Assembly (NCBI GenBank): GCA_016903695.1
Contig: JADQBB010000001.1
Span: 1-64,000 of the forward strand
DNA length: 64,000 bases
Source: Chlorogloea purpurea SAG 13.99
GTDB lineage: Bacteria; Cyanobacteriota; Cyanobacteriia; Cyanobacteriales; Microcystaceae
Direction: 5' to 3'
Numbering within the stretch: the stretch's first letter is position 1; each line of letters opens with the position of its first letter. Positions 9,412 to 18,644 of the stretch are shown one piece after another. Below the pieces are notes generated by a model that was given only the letters and a program-made list of their open reading frames with translations, did no database searches and had not been told where the DNA came from. The position numbers and the translations under genes were made by a program.

Positions 9412-10026
9412 TTAATTTTTTATGTACCGCTCGAAAACAGTGCCAAAATTTTTAACTTGATGTTTATGGTGATTATTAACCAACCAAGCATAGCTGTACT
9501 CGTTGATTTGTTTGAAGCTGTCATATAAATCCCGTGTTTCGGTTCTCGCACTACCTAAAGTTTGAGAAGCGTACTTGATACTTTGATTGGCGCATTCGGA
9601 CAATTTAGCTTTATCGTATTTGATTTCAGCGATTTTTAAGAGGGCCTTATATAAATCTTTTAATTGCTCTAGTTGATTTTTGTCCACATCGATAGAAAAC
9701 TGTTTGTTACCTAAAAGGAACTTGATCTCTACATCTAAATCAACTGTGCCGGCCGTTTCCAAACGAACATCGCTTAAATTGTGTAAGTAATAGTCGTACC
9801 GCCATAAACTGCGTTTCTTACTTACGGCACTCGCACCATCTACGTGAATCAGGGCTAAGTCAGTAAAACAGTATTCATCGCTCTTAGATTTGATCAGAAA
9901 ATAAATCCGCTCGTTGTCTTCGTGCCGGATATAATTGTCGGACTCTACCTTATCGTAATCTTTAGGGGGGACGATTTTACCAATATCGCTAATGCCTAAA
10001 ACATCTGATGCTATTTTTCCAAACAT
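9412..10026 (-). CDS. YvbH-like bacterial PH-domain protein
   Basis: A 204-residue cytoplasmic protein. It starts MFGKIASDVLGISDIGKI and contains LIKSKSDEYCFTDLALIHVDG and VDLDVEIKF, a pattern I recognise from Bacillus YvbH-like proteins: an N-terminal bacterial PH domain (about 1-130) with a C-terminal helical extension (about 135-200). The molecular role of the family is unknown. It is far more typical of Firmicutes, so transfer is possible. It lies just upstream of the dam-like gene on the same strand, 93 bp apart. Confidence 0.8.
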   Translation of the reverse strand: MFGKIASDVLGISDIGKIVPPKDYDKVESDNYIRHEDNERIYFLIKSKSDEYCFTDLALIHVDGASAVSKKRSLWRYDYYLHNLSDVRLETAGTVDLDVEIKFLLGNKQFSIDVDKNQLEQLKDLYKALLKIAEIKYDKAKLSECANQSIKYASQTLGSARTETRDLYDSFKQINEYSYAWLVNNHHKHQVKNFGTVFERYIKN

Positions 10027-10146
10027 AGACTTACACCTGGTTTAATTATTTGTGTTTATTTTAACTGTTAATCTGAAGGGGTTACATAAAAAAGACGGCT
10101 TGGAAACAAAAGCACCAAACCTGAGAATACAAACAACGGGGAGAGT

Positions 10147-11088
10147 TTACGCGCTAGCTTTCAATTGATCAGCTTTCTTACCTTGACGGGTACGCCACCA
10201 AGCCAGCAGGGTACTGGCGATGAAAATACTGGAATAAGCACCGGAGGCGAAGCCCACGATCAAAGCCAAGGCGAAGTATTTTAAAGTAGAGCCACCGAAG
10301 AGGAAAATTCCCACTAGAGGTAATAAAGTCGTCATGGTGGTATTGATTGATCGTCCCAGGGTTTGAGTCACGGCATTATCCACTATTTCATTCACCGGTA
10401 AATCCGGGGTTTGGGCGAAATTCTCCCGCACTCGATCGTATATGACCACCGTATCGTTAACAGAAAAGCCGACAATTGTCAAGAGGGAAACGAGAAATAA
10501 ACTATCCACCTCCACCCCCAACACCAAACCGAGGATAGCGAAAACTCCCACGGTGATGAACACATCGTGAAAAAGAGCGACGATGGCGAAGAAAGCGTAA
10601 TCGAACTGGAAACGGAAACTAAGATAGACGGTGATACCGAAGAAAGAAACCAGTAGGGCTAAGATACCCGACTTGAATAACTCTTTACCGATAGTGGGGC
10701 CCACCGTATCGATTTGAATGCTTTCCGGGTCGAATTGACCGATTTGAGTGTTTAAAGCCTGTTGTAATTTCGTCCTTTGTTCCACATCTAAAGTTTGGGT
10801 GCGAATCGAGAGAGCGTAATTATCGATAACTTGGACACTACTATTACTCAAATTCTCCGAGTTGAGAATCTCTTGCACCTCGGCGGTTGTTAAAGGTTTG
10901 GGGCAGGTTTTCGTTTTTGCGCAAGCCAACTCTAACCCGATTCTCGTACCGCCGACGAAATCCAAACTGGGGCGGAGAGGACTGCCGATCGTCGTTTGTG
11001 AGATAATCATAGCGATGATTCCCGCTATGGTGATGATGATCGAAACCGTCCACCAGAATTTTTCTTGTTTAGTAACGCTGAATGACAT
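10147..11088 (-). CDS. secF: Protein translocase subunit SecF
   Basis: Inner-membrane SecDF component that uses proton motive force to help pull preproteins through SecYEG. The 313-residue protein has one N-terminal TM, a P1-type periplasmic domain and five clustered TMs. [14 protein letters not shown] (residues 39-52) is the SecF hallmark, and [18 protein letters not shown] is the conserved D4 region. It starts 4 bp after secD ends, so the pair is one transcript. The long periplasmic insert with a KTKTCPK segment matches cyanobacterial forms. Confidence 0.95.
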   Translation of the reverse strand: MSFSVTKQEKFWWTVSIIITIAGIIAMIISQTTIGSPLRPSLDFVGGTRIGLELACAKTKTCPKPLTTAEVQEILNSENLSNSSVQVIDNYALSIRTQTLDVEQRTKLQQALNTQIGQFDPESIQIDTVGPTIGKELFKSGILALLVSFFGITVYLSFRFQFDYAFFAIVALFHDVFITVGVFAILGLVLGVEVDSLFLVSLLTIVGFSVNDTVVIYDRVRENFAQTPDLPVNEIVDNAVTQTLGRSINTTMTTLLPLVGIFLFGGSTLKYFALALIVGFASGAYSSIFIASTLLAWWRTRQGKKADQLKASA

Positions 11089-11091
11089 ATT

Positions 11092-12498
11092 TTACTGCTG
11101 ATTGATAGGAACTTTAGGGGCGAATAGTTGGGGATTCTGCCGTAGACTTGGCACATTCAACACCGTTAAGAGGAGGAAAGTGCGACTACAGGTAATAGCG
11201 GTGAACATACTGATCACAACGCCTATAGCCAGAGTTAAAGCGAAACCTTTAACCAAACCGGAACCCAACCAGAATAAAGCAGCACAAGCGATTAAAGTAG
11301 TGACATTACTATCTAGAATACTGGAGAAAGCCCGATAGAATCCCGACTCTACAGAGCGATAGAGAGTTTTACCCGCTTTCAACTCTTCCCGCGTGCGTTC
11401 AAAAATCAACACGTTAGCATCTACCGCCATGCCAATACTGAGGATAAAGCCCGCGATACCTGGTAAAGTCATCGTCACCCCTACTAAGCAGAAAGCCGCT
11501 AGAGAGAGAATCGTATAAATCACTAGAGAAACATCGGCGATAACCCCAGGTAGACGGTAGTAAACCGCCATGAAGATCAAGACCAACAATAAACCCACTA
11601 CCCCGGCGTAAATACTTCTGCGGATGCTATCCTGTCCCAAACTAGCCCCTACGGTACGATTTTCCACGACTGCCACGGGGAAGGGTAAAGAGCCGCCCCG
11701 CAATTGCACCGCTAATTCACTAGCGGAGGCGGGGGTGAAATTACCGGTGATTACCGCGCCGCCGCCGGTGATGCCGGTTTGAGCGAATTCTACACCTACC
11801 ACTGGCGCGCTGATCAACTCGTTATCGAGGAAGATACCGATACTGCGCCCTGTGCCCGCCAGTTTTTTCGTCAATTCGGCGAATTTATTACCGCCGTCAC
11901 CGTTGAATTTTATGGCTACTTCCCAGCTGGTGCCTTGGGTGGGTGCGGGTTGAGCGTTTTCTAGGTTTTTACCCGTCAAGTCAACGGATTGAAACAGGTC
12001 TAATACCGCGGCGTTAGATTTTTTTAATAATCCTTCTAATTGGGCGATTTCTTCGGCGTTAGCTTCTCTACCGGCTTTTCTCAGGGCTTCTAATTCCTGT
12101 TTTCTCTGGCGTTGAATACTGTATTCGGCCTGAAATTGTCCTTCTGTGCCCGGTTTTTGCTCTCTAAATTCTAGTTGTGCCGTACCGCCGAGAATTCTTT
12201 CCGCCTGTTGCGGGTCGGTGACACCAGGTAACTGTACGATGATCTTATCATTACCCACGGTTTGCACTAACGGCTCGGAAACACCGAGGGCGTTGATGCG
12301 ATTTTCGATGACGCTTTTAACCGCTTGAATATCATTTTGGGTGATGGTGGGCACTTCCTTGGTAGGTTGTGCTTGGATGGTCAATTGAGCGCCGCCTCGT
12401 AAATCTAAACCCAATTGTAGGGGCAGATTGATGATAACTACGATCGAAGCGATGAGCAACCCTACGATTAACAATAATATCCAGTTTTGTCGCTGCAT
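11092..12498 (-). CDS. secD: Protein translocase subunit SecD
   Basis: Partner of SecF. LGLDLRGGAQLTIQA (residues 29-43) is the SecD D1 motif and GMAVDANVLIFERTREE is the D4 motif with the functional Asp/Arg. The fold order is one TM, a large periplasmic P1 domain to about residue 270, then five TMs. The 468-residue length fits cyanobacterial SecD, shorter than in E. coli. It lies 27 bp after pdhB on the same strand, so pdhB-secD-secF is probably an operon. Confidence 0.95.
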   Translation of the reverse strand: MQRQNWILLLIVGLLIASIVVIINLPLQLGLDLRGGAQLTIQAQPTKEVPTITQNDIQAVKSVIENRINALGVSEPLVQTVGNDKIIVQLPGVTDPQQAERILGGTAQLEFREQKPGTEGQFQAEYSIQRQRKQELEALRKAGREANAEEIAQLEGLLKKSNAAVLDLFQSVDLTGKNLENAQPAPTQGTSWEVAIKFNGDGGNKFAELTKKLAGTGRSIGIFLDNELISAPVVGVEFAQTGITGGGAVITGNFTPASASELAVQLRGGSLPFPVAVVENRTVGASLGQDSIRRSIYAGVVGLLLVLIFMAVYYRLPGVIADVSLVIYTILSLAAFCLVGVTMTLPGIAGFILSIGMAVDANVLIFERTREELKAGKTLYRSVESGFYRAFSSILDSNVTTLIACAALFWLGSGLVKGFALTLAIGVVISMFTAITCSRTFLLLTVLNVPSLRQNPQLFAPKVPINQQ

Positions 12499-12525
12499 AA
12501 TTTCCCGATGTGAGGAGAATAATAT

Positions 12526-13509
12526 TTATAATTGTCCACTAACTATTTTCTGTACCGCTTCTACTATTTGCGGAGGTTGAATAATAGTTAATCTTTCTAA
12601 ATTTCCATTATAGGGAGTGGGAATATCTTGAGATGACAGGCGTAAAACGGGCGCATCTAATTCATCGAATAACTGTTCGTTGATCAGCGACATCAATTCG
12701 GCGGCGATTCCCCCGGTTTTCATACATTCTTCGACGATGATCACTCTATGAGTTTTCCGTACCGAACGGGCTATAGTTTCCATATCGAAGGGTTTGAGGG
12801 AGATCAAATCGATGATTTCCGGGTCATAACCTTCTTTTTCCAGGGGTTTAACCGCCTGTAAACAGTGATGCCGCATTCTCGAATAGGTGAGGAGAGTCAC
12901 ATCACTACCTTCTTTAACTATTTCCGCTTTATCTAAGGGAACAATATATTCTCCGTCGGGTAAATTTTCTTTGAGATTATATAAAAGAACGTGTTCAAAA
13001 AATAGGACTGGATTATCATCCCTGATGGCTGCTTTTAGAAGTCCTTTGGCATTATAAGGAGTAGAACAAGCGACAATTTTTAAACCTGGCACCGCGTGGA
13101 AGTATGCCTCTAAACGTTGGGAATGTTCCGCGCCCAATTGTCTACCTACACCCCCCGGCCCGCGGATGACCATGGGGATTTTGAAATTACCGCCGGAGGT
13201 GTAACGTAACATACCGGCGTTATTGGCGATTTGATTGAAGGCTAAGAGGAGGAAGCCCATATTCATGCCCTCGATAATCGGGCGCAAACCCGTCATAGCA
13301 GCACCGACAGCCATACCGGTAAAGCTGTTTTCGGCGATGGGAGTATCTAAGACTCGCAAGTCCCCGTATTTTTTGTATAAATCTTTAGTAACTTTATAAG
13401 ACCCGCCATAGTGACCTACATCTTCACCGAGGACGAATACCGTGCCATCCTTACCCATTTCCTCGTCGATGGCCTGTCTGAGCGCGTTGAATAATAAAGT
13501 TTCTGCCAT
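12526..13509 (-). CDS. pdhB: Pyruvate dehydrogenase E1 component, beta subunit
   Basis: With PdhA (not in the window) it forms the thiamine-diphosphate-dependent E1 heterotetramer that converts pyruvate for acetyl-CoA synthesis. [34 protein letters not shown] and [14 protein letters not shown] are standard E1-beta motifs, with Glu at the ThDP N1' position. The start [18 protein letters not shown] at 13509 is the usual cyanobacterial start; an ATG two codons upstream is the alternative. About 327 residues, normal length. A futB remnant lies directly upstream. Confidence 0.94.
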   Translation of the reverse strand: MAETLLFNALRQAIDEEMGKDGTVFVLGEDVGHYGGSYKVTKDLYKKYGDLRVLDTPIAENSFTGMAVGAAMTGLRPIIEGMNMGFLLLAFNQIANNAGMLRYTSGGNFKIPMVIRGPGGVGRQLGAEHSQRLEAYFHAVPGLKIVACSTPYNAKGLLKAAIRDDNPVLFFEHVLLYNLKENLPDGEYIVPLDKAEIVKEGSDVTLLTYSRMRHHCLQAVKPLEKEGYDPEIIDLISLKPFDMETIARSVRKTHRVIIVEECMKTGGIAAELMSLINEQLFDELDAPVLRLSSQDIPTPYNGNLERLTIIQPPQIVEAVQKIVSGQL

Positions 13510-13565
13510 AGTCATCCCAAGCTAAGTTAAATGTAATCTTATCACTAGACTCTATATTGTACCGT

Positions 13566-13618
13566 TATCCTTCCCGGTGAGAAGCGATCTGTTAACTTAA
13601 AACGATGACGGGGCCGAT
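13566..13618. repeat. Left copy of a 53-bp imperfect direct repeat (futB 3' end)
   Basis: Reads the same as 15791-15843 except at four positions (two adjacent pairs). Together the copies bracket the ATPase/TOPRIM-like module like the target-gene repeats left when an element integrates into a gene's 3' end and restores it. Confidence 0.8.
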
Positions 13619-13765
13619 TCCCACCTCGACACCCGGTATGGCGTAGCCGAAGGAAAACTCTTTCACTGACGCTCGCGATAGCTAATTCGGACTCGATCTC
13701 TAACTGTAGGCGAGGATAACAGAGAGGGTGACAGCGATCGCATTGTTCAACCGGGCTAAGATCAG
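13566..13765 (-). pseudogene. Decayed remnant of a futB-like permease gene
   Basis: Two blocks match the intact permease gene in the same orientation. Block 13566-13618 matches 15791-15843 (its 3' end) with four differences in 53 bp. Block 13631-13765 matches about 16273-16412 (an internal part) with many substitutions and small indels. The roughly 430 bp between them in the intact gene are missing. It is therefore an internally deleted, diverged second copy. Its position beside pdhB suggests futB originally ended here, before the ATPase module separated it from pdhB. Confidence 0.8.
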
Positions 13766-13861
13766 AATTAAAATTTTAGACAAAGTCTCTAAAGCCATGT
13801 AAATGTTTGGTAGGATAAGACCTTTATTGTCCTCCAGCAGATTGCGAAAGCAGGTGCTCCT

Positions 13862-14995
13862 ATGCAAATAAAAAAATTAAAGTTTTACGATGATGAGTAT
13901 AAATGGAAACTGGCAGAGATGGACTTTCTGCCAAATCTCAATCTTTTAGTCGGTGTTTCCGGTGTAGGAAAAACAAGAATCCTCCGAGCTATTAAAAGCC
14001 TAAAATCAATAGCGAATGGTGGCTCTTTAAATGGAGTAAAATGGAGCGTTTGTTTTCTAGCAGACAACGATATTGAATATACTTGGAGTGGAGAGTTTGA
14101 AACAAAAGAGGGTAATATTTTGCTCGATGGAAACTCAGAAAAGGATGAGCAAGTAAAACTCATATATGAAAGATTAATTGGTAACAATGAAGTTATCGTG
14201 TCGAGAAAAGATTTTGAAATAATTTTTAATGGAAAACAAACGCCTAAATTATCACCTTTTGAAAGTGTCGTCGAACTACTTAAGCAAGAAGAGCAAATTG
14301 CTCCCATAAAAAAATCCCTAGACAAAATTATACTGGATGACTATATAAATATTGATAAAGTTTGGAGTTTGCCTGTATCTATCTTCAAAAAGTACGAAAA
14401 AGCACAAATTCATACTTTAAAAGAAAGTAGTTTACCGATAGAAGCAAAATTGTCTATCATCTATAGAGCATTTACAGAAGAATTTAACAAGATTAAAAAA
14501 GATTTTATTTCAGTTTTCCCAAATATTATAGACATAAAAATAGATGGAATAAAAGATGATGATGATATTCCTATCGTCCTATCCGAGTTGTTAAAAAATT
14601 TTGCCACCATTAGCATCAAAGAGAGAGGCGTAGAAGATTGGATCGAAAATATATCTTCGGGAATGTCGAAAACGTTAATGTACATCAGTCAGTTATATTT
14701 AGCTCCTGACAACTCTATAATTTTAATTGATGAGTTTGAAAATAGTTTAGGCGTTAATTGCCTAGATAGTGTTACTGAACTTGTCCTGAATAATAATAAG
14801 CTACAATTTATTATTACTAGCCATCACCCCTATATAATCAACAATATTAGTCCTGCCTACTGGAAAATAGTAACTCGAAAAGCTGGCTTGGTGACTGTCA
14901 AAAATTCTGAAGATTTCCACATATCCAAGTCTAGACAGAAAGCTTTTATTGATTTGATTAATGTTTTAGAGGAAGATGCCGATATACAACATTAG
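13862..14995 (+). CDS. ABC-type AAA ATPase of a two-gene module (putative defence)
   Basis: A 377-residue soluble ATPase of the SMC/RecF/OLD-like branch (AAA_21 style). Walker A GVSGVGKT is at residues 31-38, an ABC-signature-like SSGMSKTL at about 264-271, Walker B IILIDEFEN at about 282-290 and a switch histidine in ITSHHP at about 317-322. The long middle (about 60-250) is helical and AT-rich. The next gene starts 2 bp after the stop, so the pair is certainly co-transcribed. Base composition is clearly poorer in GC than the flanking pdhB and futB. Similar ATPases pair with TOPRIM nucleases in OLD, Gabija and PARIS anti-phage systems; that role here is inference. Confidence 0.85.
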   Translation: MQIKKLKFYDDEYKWKLAEMDFLPNLNLLVGVSGVGKTRILRAIKSLKSIANGGSLNGVKWSVCFLADNDIEYTWSGEFETKEGNILLDGNSEKDEQVKLIYERLIGNNEVIVSRKDFEIIFNGKQTPKLSPFESVVELLKQEEQIAPIKKSLDKIILDDYINIDKVWSLPVSIFKKYEKAQIHTLKESSLPIEAKLSIIYRAFTEEFNKIKKDFISVFPNIIDIKIDGIKDDDDIPIVLSELLKNFATISIKERGVEDWIENISSGMSKTLMYISQLYLAPDNSIILIDEFENSLGVNCLDSVTELVLNNNKLQFIITSHHPYIINNISPAYWKIVTRKAGLVTVKNSEDFHISKSRQKAFIDLINVLEEDADIQH

Positions 14996-14997
14996 CT

Positions 14998-15711
14998 ATG
15001 AATATTTATTTTTTAGTTGAGGGGAATAGTACAGAAAGAAAAATATACCCCAAATGGCTTGAATATTTAATTCCTGAGTTAATGAGGGTTGATTATCACG
15101 ATCAAGTTGATAATAATAACTATTACCTCATAAGCGGGGAAGGTTATCCAGGAATTTTATATGATGGGCTTGAAAATGCAGTTGATAAAATTGCCGAGAT
15201 TCCTAAATATGATTATCTCGTTATTTGCGTCGATGCCGACGAGGAGTCGGTAGAAGAAAGAACTGAATATATATCTGAATTTATCCAAAAGAAAAAAATA
15301 AATTTAGGAAAAACTAAAATCGAAATTGTCATACAGAATCGCTGTCTAGAAACTTGGTTGCTCGGTAACAGGAGAATTTTTGACTCTAGGCAACCATTAG
15401 ATAAACCCCTATCAGATTATGTAAATTACTATGATGTTTCTCAAAAAAATCCTGAAGAGATGGGAAGTTATGAAATGAGAAACCATGCTGACTTCCATTA
15501 TGAATATTTACGTGAAGTTTTTAGATCGAGAAATACAACATACAGTAAAAAGAATCCGAAGGATGCTAGAGAAAGATACTATTTTGAGGAATTGCAGAAA
15601 AGAGTAAGAGATAAACCTGAAGACTTGAAAACTTTTCAGGGTTTCCTCAAGTTCTGTGAGAGAGTCAGAAATATTATAAATCAAAGCGATGAGGGGCAGC
15701 GGTTAATCTAA
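14998..15711 (+). CDS. TOPRIM/DUF4276-like partner protein (putative effector)
   Basis: A 237-residue protein starting IYFLVEGNSTERKIYP, with the glutamate of a TOPRIM-like VEG motif at residue 8. The second acidic cluster is YLVICVDADEES (D79, D81). NRCLETWLLGNR at about 114-125 resembles the FExWLL motif of RloB/DUF4276 proteins. These are the expected metal ligands of a TOPRIM-type nuclease fold. I recall unnamed homologues next to AAA ATPases in diverse bacteria. The tail is charged and helical. No nuclease activity is proven from sequence. It is translationally linked to the ATPase gene and shares its AT-rich composition. Confidence 0.75.
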   Translation: MNIYFLVEGNSTERKIYPKWLEYLIPELMRVDYHDQVDNNNYYLISGEGYPGILYDGLENAVDKIAEIPKYDYLVICVDADEESVEERTEYISEFIQKKKINLGKTKIEIVIQNRCLETWLLGNRRIFDSRQPLDKPLSDYVNYYDVSQKNPEEMGSYEMRNHADFHYEYLREVFRSRNTTYSKKNPKDARERYYFEELQKRVRDKPEDLKTFQGFLKFCERVRNIINQSDEGQRLI

Positions 15712-15713
15712 GT

Positions 15714-15746
15714 TTTGCTCGAGCAAAGGGGGCTAAAAGCCTTTTT
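15714..15746 (+). terminator. Possible terminator of the ATPase module
   Basis: The perfect palindrome TTTGCTCGAGCAAA (15714-15727) is followed by a short GGCT/AGCC stem (15731-15741) and five T residues. Position right after the stop codon supports a terminator; the second stem is short. Confidence 0.4.
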
Positions 15747-15789
15747 ATTAATACACGTTAGAAATGATACCAATTTCCATATTCTATCT

Positions 15790-17427
15790 CTATCCTTCCC
15801 GGGAAGAAGCGATCTGCCAACTTAAAACGATGACGGGGCCGATGCCCGCGGCGACGATCGCTAACGCGGGTAAAGCCGCCTCTATCAATCTCTCATCAGA
15901 CGCGTATTGATAAACTCTCACCGCTAAGGTATCGAAGTTAAAAGGACGTAACACCAAAGTTGCGGGTAATTCTTTCATCACGTCTACAAACACTAACATT
16001 ACTGCGGTCAGTATTCCCCCTGACATTAAAGGCAAGTGAATGTTAAAAAGGGTACTGATAACACCGTGACCCAAACTGTGGGCTGCATCGTCCAAACTGG
16101 GTTTAATTTTTTCAAGACTCGATTCTAAAGTGCCTAAAGAAACGGTGAGGAAGCGCACACAGTAAGCGAATATTAAGGCGGCTACAGTGCCACTCAAAAC
16201 AATTTTGAAGTTTTCGTCGAGCCACTTATCGAAATGCCCCAGGGGTATTAACACGCCCACGGCAATAACTATACCTGGTATAGCATAGCCGAGAGAGGAA
16301 AATCTCACCGACGATCGTAACAGCCAATTAGGACTCAATCGCTCACCGTAGGCGAGAATCAGGGAAACTACCAGAGCGATCGCTGCCGTCAATCCGGCTA
16401 AGATCAAACTATTACCGGCCAGACTCGCAAAATCGTTATTACTCGTTTCCCGCGCTTGAGAAATACCCAAATACAGTAAGTACGCACCGGGGAGAATAAA
16501 CCCTAACCCGATTGGTATCCCGCAGGCTAGGGCGGCACACAATCCCCGTATTCCCTTTAATCCGTATTTTGACAGGGGTTGTCGGCGATTACTGGTATCG
16601 TAATAACGGGCTTGACTGCGGGATAAGCGTTCTAGAATTATCAATCCTAAAATAAACACCATTAAAACCGTGGCCAATTGGGCCGCCGCTACTCTATCCC
16701 CCATGCCGAACCAAGTATTATAAATACCCGTGGTAAAGACATTAACGCCGAAATATTGTACTGTACCGAAATCGTTCAACGTTTCCATCAAAGCTAGAGC
16801 TAAACCAGCTATAATTGCCGGGCGCGCCAGAGGTAAAGCTATCATGAAAAAACTCTGCCAGGGATTGCATCCTAAGCTTCTGCTGGCTTCTAAAGTACTT
16901 TGAGATTGTTCGATAAAAGTGACTCTAGCTAATAAATACACGTAGGGATATAGTACCAAAATTAACATGGCTATACAGCCTGGCAGAGAGCGAATATTGG
17001 GAAACCAATAAGCTTCACTACTGGCCCAACCGAATATCTGCCGGAGGAAACTTTGCACCGGGCCGAAATAATCGAGCATATTGGTGTATGTATAGCTTAA
17101 TAAATAGGCGGGGGCCGCTAGGGGTAATAATAAAGCCCACTCGAACAGACGCACCCCCGGAAATCGACAGAGAGTCACCAGCCAAGCGGTAACGACACCG
17201 ATAATCAATACTCCCCCGCCTACTCCCACCATTAACCACAGGGAGTTTGTCACGTAATCTAGTAACACCGTTTGCGCCAGATGTATCCATAGGTCGATCG
17301 AATTGGTGAACACGCTACTGAAAACGCTTAATATGGGTATAGATAGGATCGCGGCAATGAGTAGGGTTACTATCGTCGATACTTGTACGCTTATGTAAGT
17401 ATTGATTTTGGGTAGGATGGCTTTCAT
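15790..17427 (-). CDS. futB: Ferric iron ABC transporter permease
   Basis: Polytopic permease with two fused binding-protein-dependent permease domains (about residues 55-260 and 325-535) and roughly twelve TM segments, the layout of FbpB/FutB-type ferric iron transporters. It would work with a FutA-type binding protein and a FutC ATPase, neither of which is in the window. SRSLGCNPWQSFFMIALPLARPAI and AHSLGHGVISTLFNIHLPL are the two EAA loops that dock the ATPase. At 545 residues it is complete. Its last 53 bp are duplicated beyond the ATPase module at 13566, which suggests the 3' end was replaced or regenerated by an insertion. Confidence 0.88.
   Translation of the reverse strand: MKAILPKINTYISVQVSTIVTLLIAAILSIPILSVFSSVFTNSIDLWIHLAQTVLLDYVTNSLWLMVGVGGGVLIIGVVTAWLVTLCRFPGVRLFEWALLLPLAAPAYLLSYTYTNMLDYFGPVQSFLRQIFGWASSEAYWFPNIRSLPGCIAMLILVLYPYVYLLARVTFIEQSQSTLEASRSLGCNPWQSFFMIALPLARPAIIAGLALALMETLNDFGTVQYFGVNVFTTGIYNTWFGMGDRVAAAQLATVLMVFILGLIILERLSRSQARYYDTSNRRQPLSKYGLKGIRGLCAALACGIPIGLGFILPGAYLLYLGISQARETSNNDFASLAGNSLILAGLTAAIALVVSLILAYGERLSPNWLLRSSVRFSSLGYAIPGIVIAVGVLIPLGHFDKWLDENFKIVLSGTVAALIFAYCVRFLTVSLGTLESSLEKIKPSLDDAAHSLGHGVISTLFNIHLPLMSGGILTAVMLVFVDVMKELPATLVLRPFNFDTLAVRVYQYASDERLIEAALPALAIVAAGIGPVIVLSWQIASSREG
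15791..15843. repeat. Right copy of the 53-bp imperfect direct repeat (futB 3' end)
   Basis: The intact futB 3' end, matching 13566-13618 at 49 of 53 positions. It marks the right border of the inserted module. Confidence 0.8.
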
Positions 17428-17753
17428 GGGTGGATGGGCGATCGATTATGGTAGACGATACTATTACGGACTTTTAATGGTTATTATAAATTAATATATA
17501 AATAGATTATTTACTAATATCAAGTATAAAATACAAAATCTAAAATTTATTGAACGAAATTAATAAACTTGAATACCCGCACTAAAGATAGACGAAATTT
17601 TCCCTCCCCTTGAATAAGATATTAATACGTCAAAAAGATTTTGTTGTAGTGCGCAAACACATTTATCGAGTAAATATATGACCTCGCTTAAACAATGTTC
17701 TGCCTATAAACAATGAGTATCAATACAAATGTAATAATCAAGGAAGAACGATC
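17428..17753. other. AT-rich divergent intergenic region
   Basis: Lies between futB (leftward) and the SDR gene (rightward) and must hold both promoters. It is very AT-rich, with runs such as TTATAAATTAATATATAAATAG at about 17484-17505. An AAGGAAG ribosome site precedes the GTG start at 17754. No gene or RNA was recognised. Confidence 0.5.
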
Positions 17754-18551
17754 GTGACTACATTAACTAGACCTCTAGCCGTCATAACCGGCGCTTCGGG
17801 TGGGATCGGTTTAGAACTGGCCAAACAGTTCGCTCAAAACGGCTTCGACTTATTAGTAACCGCAACCGATTTTAAAATAGACGAAGCGGCTAAAAGCTTC
17901 CAACAACTCGGTGCTAACGTGGAAACTTTACAAGTAGATCTGGCCACTTACGAGGGTGTGGAAAAACTCTACAGCCAAATTAAAACCCTCGCCAGACCCT
18001 TAGAAGCGTGCGCCATCAATGCTGGGGTCGGCGTAGGCGGAGAATTCACAAAGACCGATTTACAAGAAGAATTGAACCTGATCGATCTGAACGTGAAATC
18101 CTCGGTGCATCTCGCTAAAAGAGTCCTACCGGATATGGTCGCCAGGGGAGAGGGAAAAATTCTATTCACCTCCTCCATCGCCGCCACGATGCCAGGGCCT
18201 TTTGAAGCCGTTTACGCCGCCTCTAAAGCTTTCTTACAATCTTTTTCCGAGGCCATCCGCAACGAGTTAAAAGATACAGGCGTGACCGTCACCGCCATGA
18301 TGCCGGGGCCCACGGAAACCAATTTCTTCCATCGCGCCGGTATGGACGATACCAAAGTGGGCGCAGGCAAGAAAGATGATCCGGCCCAAGTGGCCAAACA
18401 GGGCTTTGAAGCCTTGATGGCGGGTAAAGATAGCGTGATAGCTGGTTCTATGGCGACGAAAATTCAAGGAACGATTAGTAAAGTATTGCCAGATACTGTC
18501 GCCGCTGAACAACATAGAAAGTTAACCGAACCTGGTTCGTCTAATAAATAA
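17754..18551 (+). CDS. Short-chain dehydrogenase/reductase
   Basis: Classical SDR oxidoreductase of 265 residues. The cofactor motif is TGASGGIG (residues 13-20), INAGVG corresponds to the NNAG motif, and the catalytic set is S140-type TSSIA, then YAASK (Tyr-x-x-x-Lys). The substrate is unknown; the sequence recalls DltE/YqjQ-like SDRs. The start is GTG at 17754, supported by AAGGAAG upstream. It is a single-gene unit with a long AT-rich leader. Confidence 0.88.
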   Translation: MTTLTRPLAVITGASGGIGLELAKQFAQNGFDLLVTATDFKIDEAAKSFQQLGANVETLQVDLATYEGVEKLYSQIKTLARPLEACAINAGVGVGGEFTKTDLQEELNLIDLNVKSSVHLAKRVLPDMVARGEGKILFTSSIAATMPGPFEAVYAASKAFLQSFSEAIRNELKDTGVTVTAMMPGPTETNFFHRAGMDDTKVGAGKKDDPAQVAKQGFEALMAGKDSVIAGSMATKIQGTISKVLPDTVAAEQHRKLTEPGSSNK

Positions 18552-18644
18552 TTCTCCATCCCATTACCTGGAACCAGTGAAGGAGATTTAATAGAAAATC
18601 CTAGGAAAAGAGAGTAAAATTGTATATCCCCGCCTTACTCCGTG

